A DNA stretch of 64,000 nt from Dyadobacter sp. CY261 (lineage in GTDB: Bacteria > Bacteroidota > Bacteroidia > Cytophagales > Spirosomataceae). The translations under genes were made by a program, and so were the position numbers. The notes under the pieces are model-generated. The model saw nothing but the letters and a program-made list of their open reading frames with translations, was not told where the DNA came from and did no database searches. Of the stretch, positions 31,600-41,800 are shown piece by piece (within the stretch, counting starts at the first letter, position 1; each line of letters starts with the position of its first letter). The DNA lies in assembly GCF_021440085.1 (NCBI RefSeq), contig NZ_JAKCPW010000005.1, forward strand, positions 124,001-188,000, written 5' to 3'.

Positions 31600-33303
31600 T
31601 TAACTCCACTCCAACTCAACTCCCTCCCCTGCTAAAAACTCCTGAAACGCCTTCAAGACGCCAACATCCTCCCGCACAGCCCGAGGAACAACACCTTTCA
31701 ACCCAGCATACTTCACCAACAACCCCACAGCCTCCCCAATGCTCCACTCCACCGGATGCAGCCGATAACACCCATTCGTAATATGTGTTGTCCCAATATT
31801 CTTATTAGCAGGCAGAATATTCTCCATCCGCACAGGCAGCAGCGCGCCCAAAGGAATCTGAAACGGCAGTGAGCCGAAATCAATGTAGTTATCCCCGCCG
31901 GTACTGGGATGCAAGTCAATGTGGTAATAGCCAATGCCCACGCTGTCTTCAAACTCAGCGGCTTTCACGCCAGCAGATTGCCCGGTGATGCTCGCGCGCT
32001 GGTCTGCGCCTACGTGTTCTTCCTTGATGGTAAAAAGGGCCTTGATGCGGCGGGATTCGCGGACGTAGGGGTATTTGGCGAGGCCATCTTCGGTGCCCAT
32101 TACGTCTTTGCGGAGGCGGATGCCGGGCCAGCCTTTGCCGCCGTCGGGGCGCGGGGCTTCGGTTTGGAGCCAGTAAAGGAGCGAGAGACTAAGTTGCTTG
32201 CCACGCTCGAAATGTTTGTCGAAATCCTTTTCGCTGGAAGTGATCAGGTTGCCGAGGGTATAGTCGTTTTGCGGCCAGTTCACGATGGTAATGTCGCCGG
32301 CGTAGGTGCCGGGGGTGAAGTTGGCCTTGTTGATAATGCGGCGGTAGAGCCAGAGGTTCAGCTTGTCGCCCGTGGGAATACCTTCCGGGTGGAAGCCGAG
32401 CTGTTTCGGTTCCAGGGTTTTGGGGTTGGAGTACGAGAGGTCCAGCAGCCTCCCCGACCATGGTTTGGCCATTTTGGGGACGTAATTCTTCCAGAAATCA
32501 TATTCGCGCGGCTTTTCGATCACGTGGTTTTCGCCCGGGCGGTAGTCGATCGCGTAGCAGACGGTGAATGCCTGCACGTTTTCAGGATCAGCCTTTTCGG
32601 GGGCGTGGAATTCGCCGGTTTGGGCTTTGGATTCGGCGCCGGTGACGTATTCGGTGCCGGTCATGGGCAGTAGGTCACCGAGCTCGGTCGCATCCGCAAA
32701 ATAGGGCGCGGTAAGGGTTACCTGGGTTTTGTCCCGGCGGTTGAGGGCGGTGAGCGATTGTACTTTGTTGCCTTTTACGTCGGCTGAAACGATTTTGTGT
32801 TCCAATAGCAATGTCAGCTTGCCGGAGCTGAGGTAGGGATTGAGCAGGTCGGTGAGCACGGCAACGGCCACACGCGGCTCGTGGCAGAGCTTGGAAACCG
32901 AGCCGTCGCCGGGATTGAGGTTTTTGCGGGTTTTAGCTTCGGCGGTGAGCGGGTAGTTTTTCTGGTAGTACTCGCGCACAAGCGTCCGGAACTGCCGGTA
33001 GAGCTTCGTGCCGCCGTGTGTTTCGATCCACTGGTGCTCGTCGGGCGGGACGCCTTGCTGCGATATTTGGCCGCCGATCCAGTCGGTTTCTTCGGTCAGG
33101 ATTACGCTCAGACCATTGCGCAACGCAGCCAGTGCGGCTGCGCAACCTCCGAGGCCGCCGCCAGCGATGACGAGGTCGGCGGTCAATGTTTCCTTCGGCT
33201 TGTTTTCACGCGACAAAGGTCCGGACTGTGTAGCCGGACCTTTGTCGATATTAACCAGTGCACCGCCAAGTGCAATGCTTTTTAAAAAACTGCTACGCTT
33301 CAT
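31600..33303 (-). CDS. FAD-dependent oxidoreductase with export-like N-terminus
   Basis: The start at 33303 gives MKRSSFLKSIALGGALVNID, a signal resembling a Tat leader but with KR rather than RR. The earlier in-frame ATG lies in a repeat element. The 567-aa product has the dinucleotide-binding motif DLVIAGGGLGGCAAALAALR followed by TEETDWIGGQISQQGVPPDE. The C-terminal region carries the second FAD contact. It belongs to the FAD-dependent oxidoreductases common in Bacteroidota and Planctomycetes polysaccharide clusters (xanthan-lyase-associated type). The substrate is not known. It converges on the CBASS-like operon with a 58-bp gap. Confidence 0.87.
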   Translation of the reverse strand: MKRSSFLKSIALGGALVNIDKGPATQSGPLSRENKPKETLTADLVIAGGGLGGCAAALAALRNGLSVILTEETDWIGGQISQQGVPPDEHQWIETHGGTKLYRQFRTLVREYYQKNYPLTAEAKTRKNLNPGDGSVSKLCHEPRVAVAVLTDLLNPYLSSGKLTLLLEHKIVSADVKGNKVQSLTALNRRDKTQVTLTAPYFADATELGDLLPMTGTEYVTGAESKAQTGEFHAPEKADPENVQAFTVCYAIDYRPGENHVIEKPREYDFWKNYVPKMAKPWSGRLLDLSYSNPKTLEPKQLGFHPEGIPTGDKLNLWLYRRIINKANFTPGTYAGDITIVNWPQNDYTLGNLITSSEKDFDKHFERGKQLSLSLLYWLQTEAPRPDGGKGWPGIRLRKDVMGTEDGLAKYPYVRESRRIKALFTIKEEHVGADQRASITGQSAGVKAAEFEDSVGIGYYHIDLHPSTGGDNYIDFGSLPFQIPLGALLPVRMENILPANKNIGTTHITNGCYRLHPVEWSIGEAVGLLVKYAGLKGVVPRAVREDVGVLKAFQEFLAGEGVELEWS

Positions 33304-33324
33304 ATAATTGGTTTCTTGTGCCGT

Positions 33325-33490
33325 GTCACGCTGAGCGAAGTCGAAGCGCATGCACGATGGTACTCACATCTCTCGGTGTTGTCACACTGAGCGCAGTCGA
33401 AGTGCTTGCACGATGGTACTTACATCTCTCGGTACGGACTGCCTTCGACCGCCGGGCGGCCCCGTGCGTTCAGGCTGACATTCCTCAGGC
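33325..33490. repeat. Intergenic repeats: two 56-bp direct copies plus an inverted GC-rich copy
   Basis: GTCACGCTGAGCGAAGTCGA starts at 33325, and a near copy starts at 33381 (period 56). Both continue into GCACGATGGTACT and ACATCTCTCGGT. An inverted copy of the 20.7-kb element follows at about 33433-33482 (CTTCGACCGCCGGGCGGCCC, then GTGCGTTCAGGCTGAC). This fills the 197-bp gap between the FAD enzyme and the anti-sigma gene. Confidence 0.85.
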
Positions 33491-33500
33491 TGACATTTCT

Positions 33501-34397
33501 CTACACCACCTTCCCCATCACATACATCTCCTCCATCGTCGGGGTGGGGTTGCCGCCTTCTTTTTCCAGTGTGATGGCGAATGCGGCGGAACCGGCTTTG
33601 GTGTTTTTCATTTTCAGGACTTTTCCTGTAAATGCATTGTCAATCATTCCGATGTCCACCGGCTTGCCGTCTACGATGCTCCAAAGCTGGTATTGCTTGC
33701 CCTGAGGCGCAGCTGGGAGGTTTTGTACGTCTATCAGCACTTCGTTCGTTGCCGTGTTCCAGAATGCCGATACCGCGCTTTCGGGCGACTTGGGCAATCC
33801 GGCCAGATGCACGTGTTTGTAAGATGGGCTGCGGAACAAGGTCGCCAGTGCCTGGTTGTATTCGGCCTGGCTCCTGATGCCCGCCATATCAGCCTGCATA
33901 CTTTGCACTTCGGCAGCCATTTTGTTGTTGGCACTCTTCAAATCGGTCATCTGCATGGCCGACCATCCTGCGAAAACTGCCAGCAATACGGCAGCCGCAA
34001 CGGCCAGTTTGGACCAGAATGGTGTTACTTCTTTCGTTTCAACGCGGTCGAATGCATTATCGATCACACGCGCATCGGTATCCGCTGGCTGCACGACGGC
34101 TGTTCCATCGGCAAGCGAAACTATCTTTTCATCGGTTGGTTCCTCGGACTTTGTATCTTCCTCCGCAGCAGCATCGAAGCTCATCTGTGCAAAAATCGAC
34201 TCTTTGAGGGAAGGGGGCGGCGTAGCCTGGTGTTTCAGCGCATATTCTTCCAATGCACTTTCGGTACGCAACAGCTCTTCCTTGATCTCAGGGTAAATAT
34301 GCGACATACACTCCACCTCCTGCTTCTCCTGAGGGGAAACAGTGCCCAATACATATTCCTCCAATATACCGGACTCTATATAGGCTTGGATATTCAT
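33501..34397 (-). CDS. Anti-sigma factor (RskA-like, anti-sigma-K type)
   Basis: This 298-aa protein begins with a cytoplasmic sigma-binding region (about 1-75; NIQAYIESGILEEYVLGTVS). It has one membrane segment at about 129-148 (KLAVAAAVLLAVFAGWSAM), a short coiled coil (about 150-180), and a periplasmic RskA C-terminal domain (AFWNTATNEVLIDVQNLPAA; GKQYQLWSIVDGKPVDIG). It holds an ECF sigma factor inactive until a signal arrives. Its start codon overlaps the stop of the sigma gene by 4 nt (ATGA), the standard pair layout. Confidence 0.92.
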   Translation of the reverse strand: MNIQAYIESGILEEYVLGTVSPQEKQEVECMSHIYPEIKEELLRTESALEEYALKHQATPPPSLKESIFAQMSFDAAAEEDTKSEEPTDEKIVSLADGTAVVQPADTDARVIDNAFDRVETKEVTPFWSKLAVAAAVLLAVFAGWSAMQMTDLKSANNKMAAEVQSMQADMAGIRSQAEYNQALATLFRSPSYKHVHLAGLPKSPESAVSAFWNTATNEVLIDVQNLPAAPQGKQYQLWSIVDGKPVDIGMIDNAFTGKVLKMKNTKAGSAAFAITLEKEGGNPTPTMEEMYVMGKVV

Positions 34398-34939
34398 ACT
34401 GCAAAGTATTGTTTTAACTCTTGTAATGCGGTCCGGATCCGCGATTTCACGGTGCCTAACGGAATGCTCAGTTCTTCCGATATTTCCTCATGCGTGTAGC
34501 CCTGGAAATAGGCCATATCGATGAGGATCTTTCGCTCGGGCCTTAACATGTCGATAATGGCCTTCATGTCCGAACTGACAATCTGTGAATCTTCGTACGT
34601 ATCCTTCTCATTGAGGACCACTGTGTCTTCTATATCATTCATGGCCGGTTTGCGCCCCTCCGCCCTGACTGCGTCTATCGCACCATTGCGGGCGATATTC
34701 ATAATCCATGTAAACAATCGTCCTTTCGCCGGATCATAGGAAGCAATATTCTTCCAGATCTTCAGAAAGCATTCCTGTAACACATCTGCGGCTTTCTCCT
34801 CGTCCTTCAACGTTTTTGAAATGATATTAAACAAAGCTCCTGAGTAATGGTCGTACAGGAATTCAAAGGCGCTTCGCTCGTTTCTTTTCAGAGCTGACAC
34901 CAATTCCTCCTCCGAGTATTTTACCTTGCTGGTAGCCAA
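34394..34939 (-). CDS. ECF-type RNA polymerase sigma factor
   Basis: Sigma region 2 is visible at SEEELVSALKRNERSAFEFL, YDHYSGALFNII and LQECFLKIWKNIASYDPAKG. The -10-binding part is FTWIMNIARNGAIDAVR, and region 4 follows (DMAYFQGYTHEEISEELSIP and GTVKSRIRTALQEL). The true start is uncertain. A TTG at 34939 gives 181 aa, normal for the family. The only upstream in-frame ATG, at 35104, adds 55 residues with no sigma similarity that include AT-rich promoter-like DNA. It is co-expressed with, and controlled by, the anti-sigma factor directly downstream. The regulon is unknown. Confidence 0.9.
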   Translation of the reverse strand: MATSKVKYSEEELVSALKRNERSAFEFLYDHYSGALFNIISKTLKDEEKAADVLQECFLKIWKNIASYDPAKGRLFTWIMNIARNGAIDAVRAEGRKPAMNDIEDTVVLNEKDTYEDSQIVSSDMKAIIDMLRPERKILIDMAYFQGYTHEEISEELSIPLGTVKSRIRTALQELKQYFAV

Positions 34940-35179
34940 GAGTCGCTTAACTTTTAATTGTAAATTACTTACTGGCAATCTAATAAAATTTCCCTTATAG
35001 CGAGCCGGGCTAAAACAAATTATTGCCTCGTCGCGATAGAAGAAGGAGATTACCAGAGAAGGGGGAATTGCTGGCGCCCCGGACCGTGTGCCTGAGATTC
35101 TCATCGTAGTGTGCTTTCTGTCATATACGAACAGCGCACGGGAATGGATCGACAGACGGTGATTTCACCCCCGCGCCAT

Positions 35180-35908
35180 TCACTTTCTAAGGCGCTCTAC
35201 ACGCCAGAGCGTCAGGAAGATAAAGAAGGCTATCAGGCTGAGCAGGTAGATTACGTTGCGGGAGTCGATGAGCCCTTTGCCCAATGCCTGGTACTGAACG
35301 TCGAGGGCTATACCTGAAAGCAGATTAGCCGCAAAACCATCCCCGAACATGCCCGAAATCGCTCCAAAACCAATGTACCAGATGAATGCCAGAAATACAC
35401 CGAGGATGAAGGCAACGATCTGGTTGTCGTTCAGGGACGATGCCCAGATGCCCATCGCGACCAGCACTCCGCTGAACAGCAGCAGTCCGAGGTAGGAGCC
35501 CGCTACGGCCGCCGAGTCGACGTCCCCTTCCGGGTTACCGAGTTTGTAAACGCTGTAATAGTAGATCAATGTAGGCAGCAGCGTAAGCACCACCAGCACC
35601 CAGTTGGCAAAAAACTTCCCAAGCACGAGGTCAATATTACGAATGGGCTTGGTGAGCAGCAATTCGAGCGTGCCATTCCGCGATTCCTCCGCCAGAGAAC
35701 GCATGGTAATGGCAGGGATCAAAAAAATGAGAACATAGGGAGCCAGGCTGAAAAACGACCCCAGGTCGGCATAGCCATAATCGAGGATGTTGGAATCAGG
35801 AAAAACCCACACAATGAGGCCAATGGCCGTCAGAAACACCGCCATGACGATGTAGGCGATCAGGGAGTTGAAAAAACTGGCTACCTCTTTGCGAAAGATT
35901 GCTAACAC
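35180..35908 (-). CDS. gldF: Gliding-motility ABC transporter permease GldF
   Basis: This 242-aa membrane protein has six predicted helices. It carries the ABC-2 type features of GldF: MLAIFRKEVASFFNSLIAYI at the N-terminus and TMRSLAEESRNGTLELLLTK after the second helix. ABC-2 permeases of this type work with GldA (ATPase) and GldG in gliding bacteria. In most gliding genomes gldG follows gldF directly. Here the next gene on the strand is the sigma factor, and no gldG is seen in the window. It lies at the end of a pyrC-DUF4199-DUF4199-gldF run. Confidence 0.9.
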   Translation of the reverse strand: MLAIFRKEVASFFNSLIAYIVMAVFLTAIGLIVWVFPDSNILDYGYADLGSFFSLAPYVLIFLIPAITMRSLAEESRNGTLELLLTKPIRNIDLVLGKFFANWVLVVLTLLPTLIYYYSVYKLGNPEGDVDSAAVAGSYLGLLLFSGVLVAMGIWASSLNDNQIVAFILGVFLAFIWYIGFGAISGMFGDGFAANLLSGIALDVQYQALGKGLIDSRNVIYLLSLIAFFIFLTLWRVERLRK

Positions 35909-35943
35909 TATCGGAAGATTAATAAAATCATTTCAGGAATGCA

Positions 35944-36459
35944 TTACTCGAATACCGGCTTGTCCTTGCGCATAATGGCGGCGATCACGAGCGAAACAAT
36001 GAACCCCGTAAGCACATAGCCCAGGATCACCATCACGAATACGAAGCCGGGCGTCATGAATTTTTGCGAAACTTCGATCGCCTGTTCGATCTGCGCATCG
36101 TCTTTGCCCTGCCTTTCCATATCCTCGCGAATCTGATCCAGCCCCTGGGAAAGCAAGGTATTATCGATAAATTTCATGTAGAAAAGCGTAAACGCAGAGC
36201 TCAACACGCCTAGTACCGCCGACATAAGCGACCCAAGGCCAAGCCCTTCGCCGTAGCTGATAAAGCCGTTGTTCTTTTCCCGGAAATCCTTCATCGCGAA
36301 AATGATCGCCGCGATCATGAACAGGTACGAGAGCGAAGACAAAACCTTGTTTTGACCAAGACCGGAAACATAGAGGATCGTTGAATAGATCATCGTCACC
36401 ACAGCGGCAAGGACGCCGTATTTCAAGGCAATTCGGGCGGTAGAGGTTTTTTCTTCCAT
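35944..36459 (-). CDS. DUF4199 membrane protein
   Basis: This 171-aa protein has four hydrophobic segments (for example KYGVLAAVVTMIYSTILYVS near the N-terminus and FVFVMVILGYVLTGFIVSLV near the end). A conserved central FREKNNGFISYGEGLGLGSL motif is typical of DUF4199 proteins. Function is unknown; the family is almost confined to Bacteroidota. It follows a paralogous gene after 6 bp and precedes gldF by 35 bp. Confidence 0.85.
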   Translation of the reverse strand: MEEKTSTARIALKYGVLAAVVTMIYSTILYVSGLGQNKVLSSLSYLFMIAAIIFAMKDFREKNNGFISYGEGLGLGSLMSAVLGVLSSAFTLFYMKFIDNTLLSQGLDQIREDMERQGKDDAQIEQAIEVSQKFMTPGFVFVMVILGYVLTGFIVSLVIAAIMRKDKPVFE

Positions 36460-36465
36460 AAAGAT

Positions 36466-37029
36466 TTAGGATTTGTTGTTTTGAAGTATACTATAATCCT
36501 GTTTTCTCAAAATCAGTGAAATCACCAGGATCGGGATGATCGCCATGACAAGCCTTTGTGTGATTTCATTGCTGATGAGAATAGACGGCTTGTTCAATTT
36601 TATTGTTTGGTACAAGTCCAGAAATTCCTTGTCACTCAAATAACCCGTTTGAGACTTACGGCCCTGATTCAACACGTCCAGCGCATTAGAAATATAATCA
36701 GAGAATACGGAAGGATCGATATAGGTTACAAACAGATAGATAAGCCAACCATTAATAATCGCCGCTACGCAAGTGATCACGTATCCCATAGTAAGCGCCT
36801 CCCACAAATGAAGAAGCCCGTTTCCATAGTTTTTACGATAGTATCTCAATCCACTAAAAATGAGGATGGCGTAAACTCCCATATCCAGAGACCTCACCCC
36901 TCCAAGCGGCATCGCGCCCACCAAATACAACCCTACAAAGAATAAAAAAACAAATACGCCCAATGCTGCGCCAAAGAGCAGCGATACTTTTAAAATAGGT
37001 TTATTGAAATATGCTATAATCGATTTCAT
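36466..37029 (-). CDS. DUF4199 membrane protein (paralogue)
   Basis: The start at 37029 overlaps the stop of the dihydroorotase-like gene by 4 nt. The 187-aa product has four predicted membrane helices. It shares the DUF4199 layout with its neighbour: a helix pair, then RYYRKNYGNGLLHLWEALTM in place of the FREKNNGFISYGEG motif, then a long loop and a final helix (RLVMAIIPILVISLILR). It has no known function. The tandem paralogues may form a hetero-oligomer. Confidence 0.82.
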   Translation of the reverse strand: MKSIIAYFNKPILKVSLLFGAALGVFVFLFFVGLYLVGAMPLGGVRSLDMGVYAILIFSGLRYYRKNYGNGLLHLWEALTMGYVITCVAAIINGWLIYLFVTYIDPSVFSDYISNALDVLNQGRKSQTGYLSDKEFLDLYQTIKLNKPSILISNEITQRLVMAIIPILVISLILRKQDYSILQNNKS

Positions 37030-38309
37030 TGGAACCACTCCTGTTTACCATTGTTGATCACCCCTCTTACCTTGCCTTTCAGCGTCTGTCCCAGGAACGG
37101 TGTATTTTTTGATTTGGAATAACTTCTGTCAAACACCCATTCGGCATTCGGATCGAAGAATGTGAGGTTGGCTGTGGCACCTTCTGCTATTCCGACTTCC
37201 GGTAACCTTAAAATATGCCGGGGCTGCGTGGTGAGTTTCTCAATCACATCGCCCACATTCAACCCGCTGTGCATAGCTGCCAATGCAAATGCAGTTTCCA
37301 GGCCGGTTATACCAAAATCGGCATGATCGAATTCGAGGTTTTTGCTCTCCTCGTCATGCGGGTTATGATCTGAAACAATGGCATCAATGGTGCCGTCCGC
37401 CAAGCCTTCCCGTATCGCCGCATTGTCTTCTGCTGAGCGGAAAGGCGGATTAACTTTCAGGTTGGTATCAAAGCCGAGCAGGTCTTTATCTTCAAACGCA
37501 AGCTGGTGCGCGGCAATGTCACACGAAACCGGTAAACCTTTCGCTTTGGCCTCCCGGATCAGTTGGACGCTCGTTGCCGTCGATAGCAGCGAAACGTGCA
37601 GCACCGGCGCGGACGTGTCGTAGGTATTCTTTTCAAGCGCGTATTCGAGCAGTTTGAGGTCGCGGATCAGCATCATTTCCTCGGCAAGCGAGGGCATTCC
37701 CTTCATTCCCAAGAGCGTGCTGGTGACACCTTCGTGCATTTGGCCGTACAAGGTCAGTTCGCGGTCTTCCGGGCGGTTGATGAGCAATGCATTCAGCGGC
37801 CGCAGATAAAGGATCGTTTTAAGCAGCAGATCGGCATTTTGCACGGGGTTCTCGCCGTCTGTGAATGCAATGGCACCCGCCTGATGCAAGTCCATCATTT
37901 CGGTAAAATCCACCCCTTCGGCCTTTTTCGTTACCGCCGCCGCGGGGTGCAAAGTCACCAGTCCGCCGAAACCGCTGTGACGAATGTAATTCAGCGTATC
38001 CTTGCTATCGGTCACGGGTTGGGTGTTGGGCAGCAATACGATCTCCGTAAATCCGCCGCGCGACGCAGCCTCCCGCACGGAATGCAAATCTTCCTTATGC
38101 TCAAAACCGGGATCGCGGCCCTGCACGCGCATATCGACCCACCCTGCGGAAACGCACAAGCCATTGCCGTCGATTACCTGGGCACCTGCTCCGTCCAGCC
38201 GGTCACCTATTTGTTTAATTTTCCCATCCTCGATCAGCAAGTCTGTTACCTGACCGTTGAAGGGGGATTTTTTATCAATTACCCGGACCGAGTTAACTAA
38301 CAATTTCAT
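37026..38309 (-). CDS. pyrC: Dihydroorotase homologue lacking metal-binding histidines
   Basis: This 427-aa amidohydrolase-fold protein is clearly dihydroorotase-like (VLLPNTQPVTDSKDTLNYIR; LHVSLLSTATSVQLIREAKA; IDAIVSDHNPHDEESKN). However, the metal site HxH, normally in DMHVHLREPG, is here DMRVQGRDPG (Arg61, Gln63). The later HxED histidine is also replaced (RPED, Arg179). His238 and Asp314 remain. It is therefore probably not a working dihydroorotase and resembles the non-catalytic PyrC'/PyrX partners of aspartate transcarbamoylase, or it has another role. Similar degenerate versions seem common in Bacteroidota. It is coupled by overlap to the DUF4199 genes. Confidence 0.85.
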   Translation of the reverse strand: MKLLVNSVRVIDKKSPFNGQVTDLLIEDGKIKQIGDRLDGAGAQVIDGNGLCVSAGWVDMRVQGRDPGFEHKEDLHSVREAASRGGFTEIVLLPNTQPVTDSKDTLNYIRHSGFGGLVTLHPAAAVTKKAEGVDFTEMMDLHQAGAIAFTDGENPVQNADLLLKTILYLRPLNALLINRPEDRELTLYGQMHEGVTSTLLGMKGMPSLAEEMMLIRDLKLLEYALEKNTYDTSAPVLHVSLLSTATSVQLIREAKAKGLPVSCDIAAHQLAFEDKDLLGFDTNLKVNPPFRSAEDNAAIREGLADGTIDAIVSDHNPHDEESKNLEFDHADFGITGLETAFALAAMHSGLNVGDVIEKLTTQPRHILRLPEVGIAEGATANLTFFDPNAEWVFDRSYSKSKNTPFLGQTLKGKVRGVINNGKQEWFQ

Positions 38310-38355
38310 ATATCATTTCAAACTATACACCGGAAATGCAACATTGAACCGGTTT

Positions 38356-38382
38356 CAAAAAAAAAGCTCCGAATGGAGCTTC
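38356..38382 (-). terminator. Intrinsic terminator of gcvH
   Basis: On the minus strand AAGCTCC-ATTC-GGAGCTT is followed by a run of T (AAAAAAAAA on the plus strand at 38357-38365). It lies just past the gcvH stop and before the dihydroorotase homologue, so the two are separate transcription units. Confidence 0.9.
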
Positions 38383-38391
38383 AAACTAATA

Positions 38392-38772
38392 TCAGGCACC
38401 TATAAAATTCTGGTACTCTTCGGCGGACAGCAGACCGTCTTCATCGCCGGGGTTGGCCAGGCTGATCTTGACCATCCATCCGCGACCATAAGGATCGGTG
38501 TTAACCAGTTCAGGTTCGCCGTCGAGTTCTTCGTTCACTTCGAGCACCGTACCTGCAACGGGGATGAACAGGTCCGAAACCGTTTTCACTGCCTCTACCG
38601 ATCCGAAAACATCGCCTTTTCCGAGTTCTTCACCAATCGTGTTAATGTCCACATACACAATGTCACCTAATTCGTTCTGGGCATGCTCGGTAATTCCGAT
38701 TATTGCCGTATCTCCTTCAATACGAATCCATTCGTGATCTTCTGTGTATTTGAGTTCTGATGGAAAATTCAT
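38392..38772 (-). CDS. gcvH: Glycine cleavage system H protein
   Basis: The ATG at 38772 ([20 protein letters not shown]) gives the normal 126 aa. The upstream in-frame extension has no similarity. The lipoyl-carrier hairpin is present with the modified Lys63 in [18 protein letters not shown], preceded by [17 protein letters not shown]. It shuttles the aminomethyl group between the P, T and L proteins. It lies 76 bp downstream of sprA, a neighbourhood seen in other Bacteroidota. Confidence 0.96.
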   Translation of the reverse strand: MNFPSELKYTEDHEWIRIEGDTAIIGITEHAQNELGDIVYVDINTIGEELGKGDVFGSVEAVKTVSDLFIPVAGTVLEVNEELDGEPELVNTDPYGRGWMVKISLANPGDEDGLLSAEEYQNFIGA

Positions 38773-38848
38773 GATAAAATCAGGTAAGTTGTGAACATCT
38801 TTGGAGCGCAAATTACACGATGTAAGCTGTATTTTCCAAATCAAAATG

Positions 38849-41800
38849 TTATTCAGCCAAATTGAACTTCAGCTGTACGCCACCGGCAGTGCTTGCGCGA
38901 TAGAATGAGTTGGAAACCAGCGGGTCGTTGAAGGTGCGGTCGAAATAGAATTGAACGCTCAACCGGTTGTTGACCATGTAATTGACGGTCGGCCTTAGCT
39001 GGAAGTTGATATTTCCGGCAATAGGGATATTCTCTCCGTCGAACTTCCGCTGGATCGACCGCGTATCCCTGAACGTCATTGCGAGCTGCATGGTCATATC
39101 GTTTTTGAGCTTTCTCTTCACACCATTGATCTTGAACGGGAGCGGCACATTGTTTTTGGTAAAGCCAATGTTGACCGTAATGTCCTGGTTGAAGAGTTCC
39201 GCAACCTGCGAGTTCGATAGGTTCAATGCAATCGTGCGGTCGCGGTTATACTCCACGCGTGCGGTGACCCGGCTTTGCGTCCGCATTTCCACACCCACCA
39301 GCGGCTGGAACTTCTCCGAAAGTGTAATCGTACTCATCGCAAAAACGGGAATATACTGTCCCAGATCATTCAGCCTGGACGACAATGGATAGCCGGTTAC
39401 AGCCAGGTTCACATATAGCGCTTCGTAATCGAGCGACGAGGTGAAGTTCCCGACACTGTAATTGGACATATACTTATGCCGCAATGTGAACGAACTAAAA
39501 AACCGCTTGAACGCCGGCAGTTGCGACAAACCTGAATAGCTAAGGTCCCAGTTCGGCATCGGGAATTTCAGGAACGGGTTGGTGCGCACCGTGTTCGGGT
39601 CTTTGCCGGTATAGGCCGCGAAGAACGATGAAATCAATACATCCTGGGATGTTTCGTTGTATTCACCGCCACTCTTATTTTCCGCATTCAGCCGGTCTTT
39701 GAGAATCGTTCTGTAAGCCCGGAATTTATCAAACACCGGCGATGAATTATCTCTTCGCATTTTAGCAAATGCTGTCCGGAACGACATAAACGACATGCTG
39801 AACTGGCCATTGCGCAGCGGGCTTTGCGAAACGAAATTACCAGTCGAATCAGGCCGGTAGAATTCCTGGTAGGCATCCTGCCGCGTGAGCCGCGCCTCGA
39901 TGATCAGCCTGAAATCTTTGAACGGTTCCAGCGTGGTATTAGCCGAGAAATTCTTTGCGATGGTTTGCTGGAACGGCATATTCTGCTGCTGGCTTTTGGT
40001 AATCCAGCCTTTTTCGGCAGCCTTGATCTGGAAATTCCTATCCTGCTGTCCCAGCACGAAACCTAATCCAGGTGCATTGGCATTATCAAGCCCGAAATAC
40101 TTTGGCGCCCGCAGATAGCCGGGCAATGCCGTCGTTTCAAGGACAGAATAGCTGACGTTGATACCGCGAACTGTCATCAAAACCCTCGTAAGGTTTTTGA
40201 CAATATCCGTTGTGCGCATATCGATATCCTCGATGTCGCCCGGGCTTCTTGCGAAGTTCTTTCTGGCAACCGAGGGCGTGTTGGCAAATTTCAGATACCG
40301 CAGCTTGTTATAAAGCATTACAAAATCGATTTTCCCGGTAACGCCACGTTCACGGCTGTTGCGGATAATATCACCGAATGGCAGGCCGGTCGTGTCTTTC
40401 AAGCCTAATGCATTGGCCTGATACTGGTATGCAACGGAATGTTTGTAGTCCGCCGACATCCAGTCAAGTACTGGGATCTTGTCCAGCGGCAAGCGGTAGG
40501 TAAGGTCAATTTTTTGGTCAAAATTCTTGATCCGTCCCAGCTTCTTGAAGTTGCTCCAGAGCGAGTCTTTCTTCGCTCCGGTATTAATATCTCCTTCCGG
40601 CTCATCGACGATCGAGTTAGCAGAGGATGAATAGGTCAATGTCATGTTCCGCGTCAGGTTCCAGCCGAAATCGTAATAGCGGTTAAACCAGAAGTACTTT
40701 TCATAGAGCGGCTGCATACCATCCGTTGTCAGGTCTGCATTGCGTAGCTGCGTTTTCAGGAAACGACGGTCAACGTCGGTACGTAGCGACACCATATTCG
40801 GCAGGAGTGTAACATTGAATTCCTTGATGAATTCAGCCCAGCGGCCTGTTGCTTTCCACTTTTTGAAAGGTTCTATGGCTTTCGGCTGGCTGGCAAACAT
40901 ATAGGAGATCCCGGCCCGGTAAGCTCGCTGGTTATATTCCTGTGTCAGGATATTTCGTCGTTTGTCGTCGCTGAATGCGTAGGTAAACGAGAAGTTTTCA
41001 AAATCGTAAAAATGGTTTTTCGCCCCCGGCTTGGTCTTGATCTTCCGAACGTTTGAGAAGTTAAATCCTCGCTTGACGGCGTTTTCTTCCACCATTCGCC
41101 GGTAACCGTCGCGCTGTTCGTCCGTTTGGAGGTTATCCAGCGAAATACTTAAAGGCGTATCCGGATCGAGTGGGTCAAAATGAGGTTTAACATTCCTTCT
41201 GTCATAACTTACAAACAACGGAATCTGGAAACCCCAGTTTACCGGAAGGAGTTTGTCTAATGCAATGTTGGAAGAAAAACCGTATTCGGAAGTGAAGTTC
41301 CGTGTACGCTCGCCAATCCGCTGCTGCACCGTTCCGAAACCAAATGTCTCGATCCGCCCCGAAGCCGTCAATGTCGCAAAGTCGGCCAGCTTGGCATTGA
41401 GCTGTGCAATGGCAGCGATACCGCCCGTATCGTCGAAACCTTCCACGTGCATCTCATCCACCCAGAGACAAAACGTTTTAGAACGCTCGTCCACCGATTT
41501 GGGGTTGCGCATCCCGATCATCATGACCTTCACCGCGCTAAGGTCAGGGTTCCCGACGACGGTCAGCTTATATCGCCCGTCGGCTGTTGTAATCGTATAA
41601 GGTACACTCAGGTTCTTGTCGAGCTGCCGGTTCCGTTGCGATTTCGCGTTGATCAGGTCAGACAATGCGATGTTGATCTCATTGCTTTCAGGCCAAATTT
41701 CTTCCCGTTCTTTAGGTCCCGGACCCGTTGCCTTTAAAGCCGACAGATCGATTTCGTAATAATTTTGGGTAAGGTCGGTACCGATGCGCATGAATGTACC

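Noticed and set aside
33258..34499. Long plus-strand open frame (413 codons) opposite the anti-sigma factor gene
   Set aside because: It is rich in Cys, His and Arg without domain logic and lies antisense to a clear anti-sigma gene and over the intergenic repeats.
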